In this document: positions 61,747 through 64,000 of the stretch, piece by piece | How the letters are laid out: every line of letters starts with the position of its first letter | How positions within the stretch are numbered: position 1 is the stretch's first letter | Program-made: the position numbers and the translations under genes | Assembly: GCF_032854445.1 (NCBI RefSeq) | Contig: NC_088307.1 | Location: forward strand, 994,001-1,058,000 | From: Liolophura sinensis | Taxonomy: Eukaryota; Mollusca; Polyplacophora; Chitonida; Chitonidae | Reading direction: 5' to 3' | DNA length: 64,000 nucleotides | Notes under the pieces: generated by a model | Seen by the model: only the letters and a program-made list of their open reading frames with translations | Databases searched by the model: none | Told to the model about the DNA's origin: nothing

Positions 61747-63465
61747 TCACTTTTTTAACTCTTGCAGTCTCTCATCCAAGGTAGAAGCAATGGTGGCAAG
61801 TTCTCGTTTCTTCTGCTTCGCTGTTCTTCGCAAACTGTTGGACTTTGTAACAAAGTCCAACTGCCCTGTCTCTTCTGCTTTTTCTGCAAATTTATCTGCA
61901 GATTGTGTCAAGGATTCAATGTCTCTTTCAATGCGCTTACGCTTTGTTTTCAGTTCATCTATTGTGTCCAGAACATGCTTTCTTTAGGCAAGTTTTTCTG
62001 CATTAAGTTTCTCTTCCCTCTTGGAATCTAAGTACAAGGAATACTTCTGTCTAGCAGAAGAACAGTACGTCAACATTTCCTTTGTTACTTCAATGTTTTT
62101 CAATCCGCCGATTCCCTTGAGGTGATCACACACAAGTCGTTCAGATACAACAGTTTGTTCAATCATGTTTTCTGTTTCAATTTGTCGGTTCACTGAGAAG
62201 CCTCTTTCGACCGTCGCTTGTCCATGCGACAGGAGAAGAAGGTTTTTCATAACATTCCACAAAGGTGCCATTCGCTGATTTAGGGCAACAGATTCAAACA
62301 TCAGGGCATCTAGTCTACTCTCAGGTTTATGTGGGTCAAAGTTGGAAAATGTTGACATGTTACCAATAACAGTTGTTTCCAGAAATTCTTCAAACTGTAG
62401 GAGTACAGTGTCGCATGCTCCTCCACGCATTTGGTTGGCGTCCAGTAATGTGGCCAACAGTTTTTTCATGTTAGTGATGCACACGGTTTTGTTTGTTGCC
62501 ATTTGTCTTGGGTCCAAACAAGAAATTTGCAAAGTAAGGGGGTATTTAAGAGGAGATTTTTCAAGGAGCTTGCTAACAAGTTTGATAAGAAACCCTTTGC
62601 ATTGCATGCGTAGCTCAAGGATCTCTCTGTCACTAACTTTAGGCCCAGAGGAAGAGCTCTTGATTTTCTTGAGCTCCTTTTCTGCCGCAAACCCGAGATC
62701 AACATCAGTGTAGCTCTTGTGAAGATCTTTGTCTTCAAGATTGACCTTAACAAGTTTGTTTACCGTGCTTATGTCCACATCTTCTTTGAGGAACCTTTTC
62801 ATTAAAGATCGTATCAGACGAAACAAATCCTCAGCCAGGAATGGTAGCATTGGTTTGTCAGTTTGGTATTGTGTCAAAAATGGCTGAATAGTTTTGGCAA
62901 TAGACAAAAATGACAAAAGTTTTACAACAATAATCTTGTCTTTGGTTGCATCTGATACAGTCTTGTATGAAACTGTCTTTGGGTTGTCACAATGTCCTTT
63001 ATTAACCTGTTTCACATACTTCTGAATGTTAAGCCATATGGAGAGTGCTCGTTCAACCACAGGAACATTCTCCACCCATCTGTGGGGGCAAAATTTCATT
63101 GGGAAAGTGGTTGATTCTGTACATTTAATGAAATCTTCCCTTCGTGCAGGCGTGTCCTTGAATAACGTGTAAAGGCCTCTCAACACATCCTGAATCTGCC
63201 AACCAGATGCACTTGCACCATCCTTAAATGCTCCATGTACGATATGAAGCCCACAGCTCCAAACATTCACAAGAAAGTGGTCATAAGTGGAAGAGATCTT
63301 GGTTTGGAACATGCGATGAAATTTCCAGTTGACGGAAGGTCCATCCATGGACAGCTGTAGAAGTCTTCTCATATTGAGCCCGTCCGTGCCAGTTTCAAAG
63401 TGTTCGATCATGTCCTCAGCTGTGGCATGTCCCATGAATAGAGAGGTGAAGTAATGGGTGCCAAC
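61747..63465 (-). pseudogene. hAT-type transposase-like gene, last exon, with one in-frame stop
   Basis: The acceptor TTCTCTTTTCAG at 63466-63467 opens an exon whose frame runs about 493 codons to TAA at 61984-61986, then 78 more codons to TGA at 61747. The first part has SMDGPSVNWKFHRMF with a candidate catalytic Asp, SCGLHIVHGAF like the C..H motif of hAT transposases, and near the end SHGQATVERGFSVNRQIETE, the dimerisation-region signature with ERxFS. The part after TAA is a strongly charged coiled coil (IDELKTKRKRIERDIESLTQ, then LRRTAKQKKRELATIAS). The N-terminal part must lie in upstream exons outside the window. It is either a transposon copy with a nonsense mutation, a truncated functional protein, or a base error. 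A domesticated gene is also possible. Confidence 0.72.
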
Positions 63466-64000
63466 CTGAAAAGAGAAAAGGATTAAACTTAAATAAATCA
63501 TCATATATCAAAAGATTTATTTTCCTAGCATGATGAGCAACACATGCAAGGCTAGCACCAAATACTAAAGCTGTCCCATGTGCTCAAACAATGATAATGT
63601 AACTGGTTCAATTGTGTTAATACATTTAATTAAAAATACACATGCAAAGCGAGGCAAAAGTCAGCTTTTATTTTCTTTCTTGATTTTGAGCCATTGATAG
63701 TTAATATCTTATTTTTCATGACAAATAAGCTAGATACGATTATTATTGAGTATTAATCATGAATTTTGGCCTAAAATACATATAAACTTAGAGAAAAGGA
63801 AATTATAAAAATTCTAGAATAATGACAAAATCCTCCATGTATTTTAATTATTTAGCTAAAGTGAAGTTGGCGGATCTATTCCCCAATTTGGACCGTGGGA
63901 ATCACAGCCGTCCAATGAAGAAGCAGCTTTTCAATATGTACTTAAAGAGAAGCAGCTCTTCCGGTGACGTCAAGGATCAGTCGATCCATAAACTTTACAA
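63466..64000. other. Intron upstream of the transposase-like exon; nothing recognised
   Basis: This is AT-rich until about 63850 and then less so. No upstream exon of the transposase-like gene could be identified with confidence. Confidence 0.45.

Noticed and set aside
61733-62031. Plus-strand open frames opposite the transposase-like gene
   Set aside because: They are shadows of the minus-strand coding sequence, which has clear motifs.

Overview
The window is animal nuclear DNA, most likely from a mollusc or another lophotrochozoan. It has spliced genes with GT-AG introns, cadherin repeats, about twenty copies of a tRNA-derived SINE of the kind widespread in mollusc genomes, and very many minisatellites. 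By my rough estimate tandem repeats cover about a third of the window. No bacterial, viral or organellar genes were seen. The organism call is inference from SINE type and gene content.

1-32.9 kb (minus strand): the 5' part of one large cadherin gene, running right to left and leaving the window at base 1. A short exon (32831-32931) carries the start codon and most of a signal peptide. Sixteen further exons follow. After the signal exon the gene is built from a five-exon module with exon lengths near 629/172/224/195/112 nt and fixed intron phases. Each module encodes four cadherin (EC) repeats, and it occurs three times, with a fourth beginning at the left edge. Two exons carry frame breaks (10455-10650 and the edge exon). 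The introns hold large minisatellites. Two array types are copies of the 3' end of the neighbouring exon together with its splice donor: 52-bp units at 2262-4801, and 41-bp units at 15300-15790 and 25445-26290. A 4.2-kb array of 36-bp units fills another intron.

33-52 kb: no confident gene. The region has about a dozen tandem arrays with units from 15 to 124 bp, SINE fragments, an AT microsatellite and long featureless stretches. It may be the 5' upstream region or first intron of the cadherin gene.

52.7-55.7 kb (minus strand): a complete-looking three-exon gene for a major-facilitator-type membrane transporter of about 475 residues, resembling the Nodulin-like/NFD4-like group, with a poly(A) signal.

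56-61 kb: SINEs of at least two other families, and 66-bp, 50-bp and 28-bp arrays.

61.6-63.5 kb (minus strand): the last exon of a hAT-type transposase-like gene. It has one in-frame TAA, 78 codons of coiled-coil sequence continuing in the same frame beyond it, then TGA and a poly(A) signal.

The three genes show no sign of working together. The most unusual content is the modular cadherin gene and the way its exon-intron junctions have been amplified into minisatellites.
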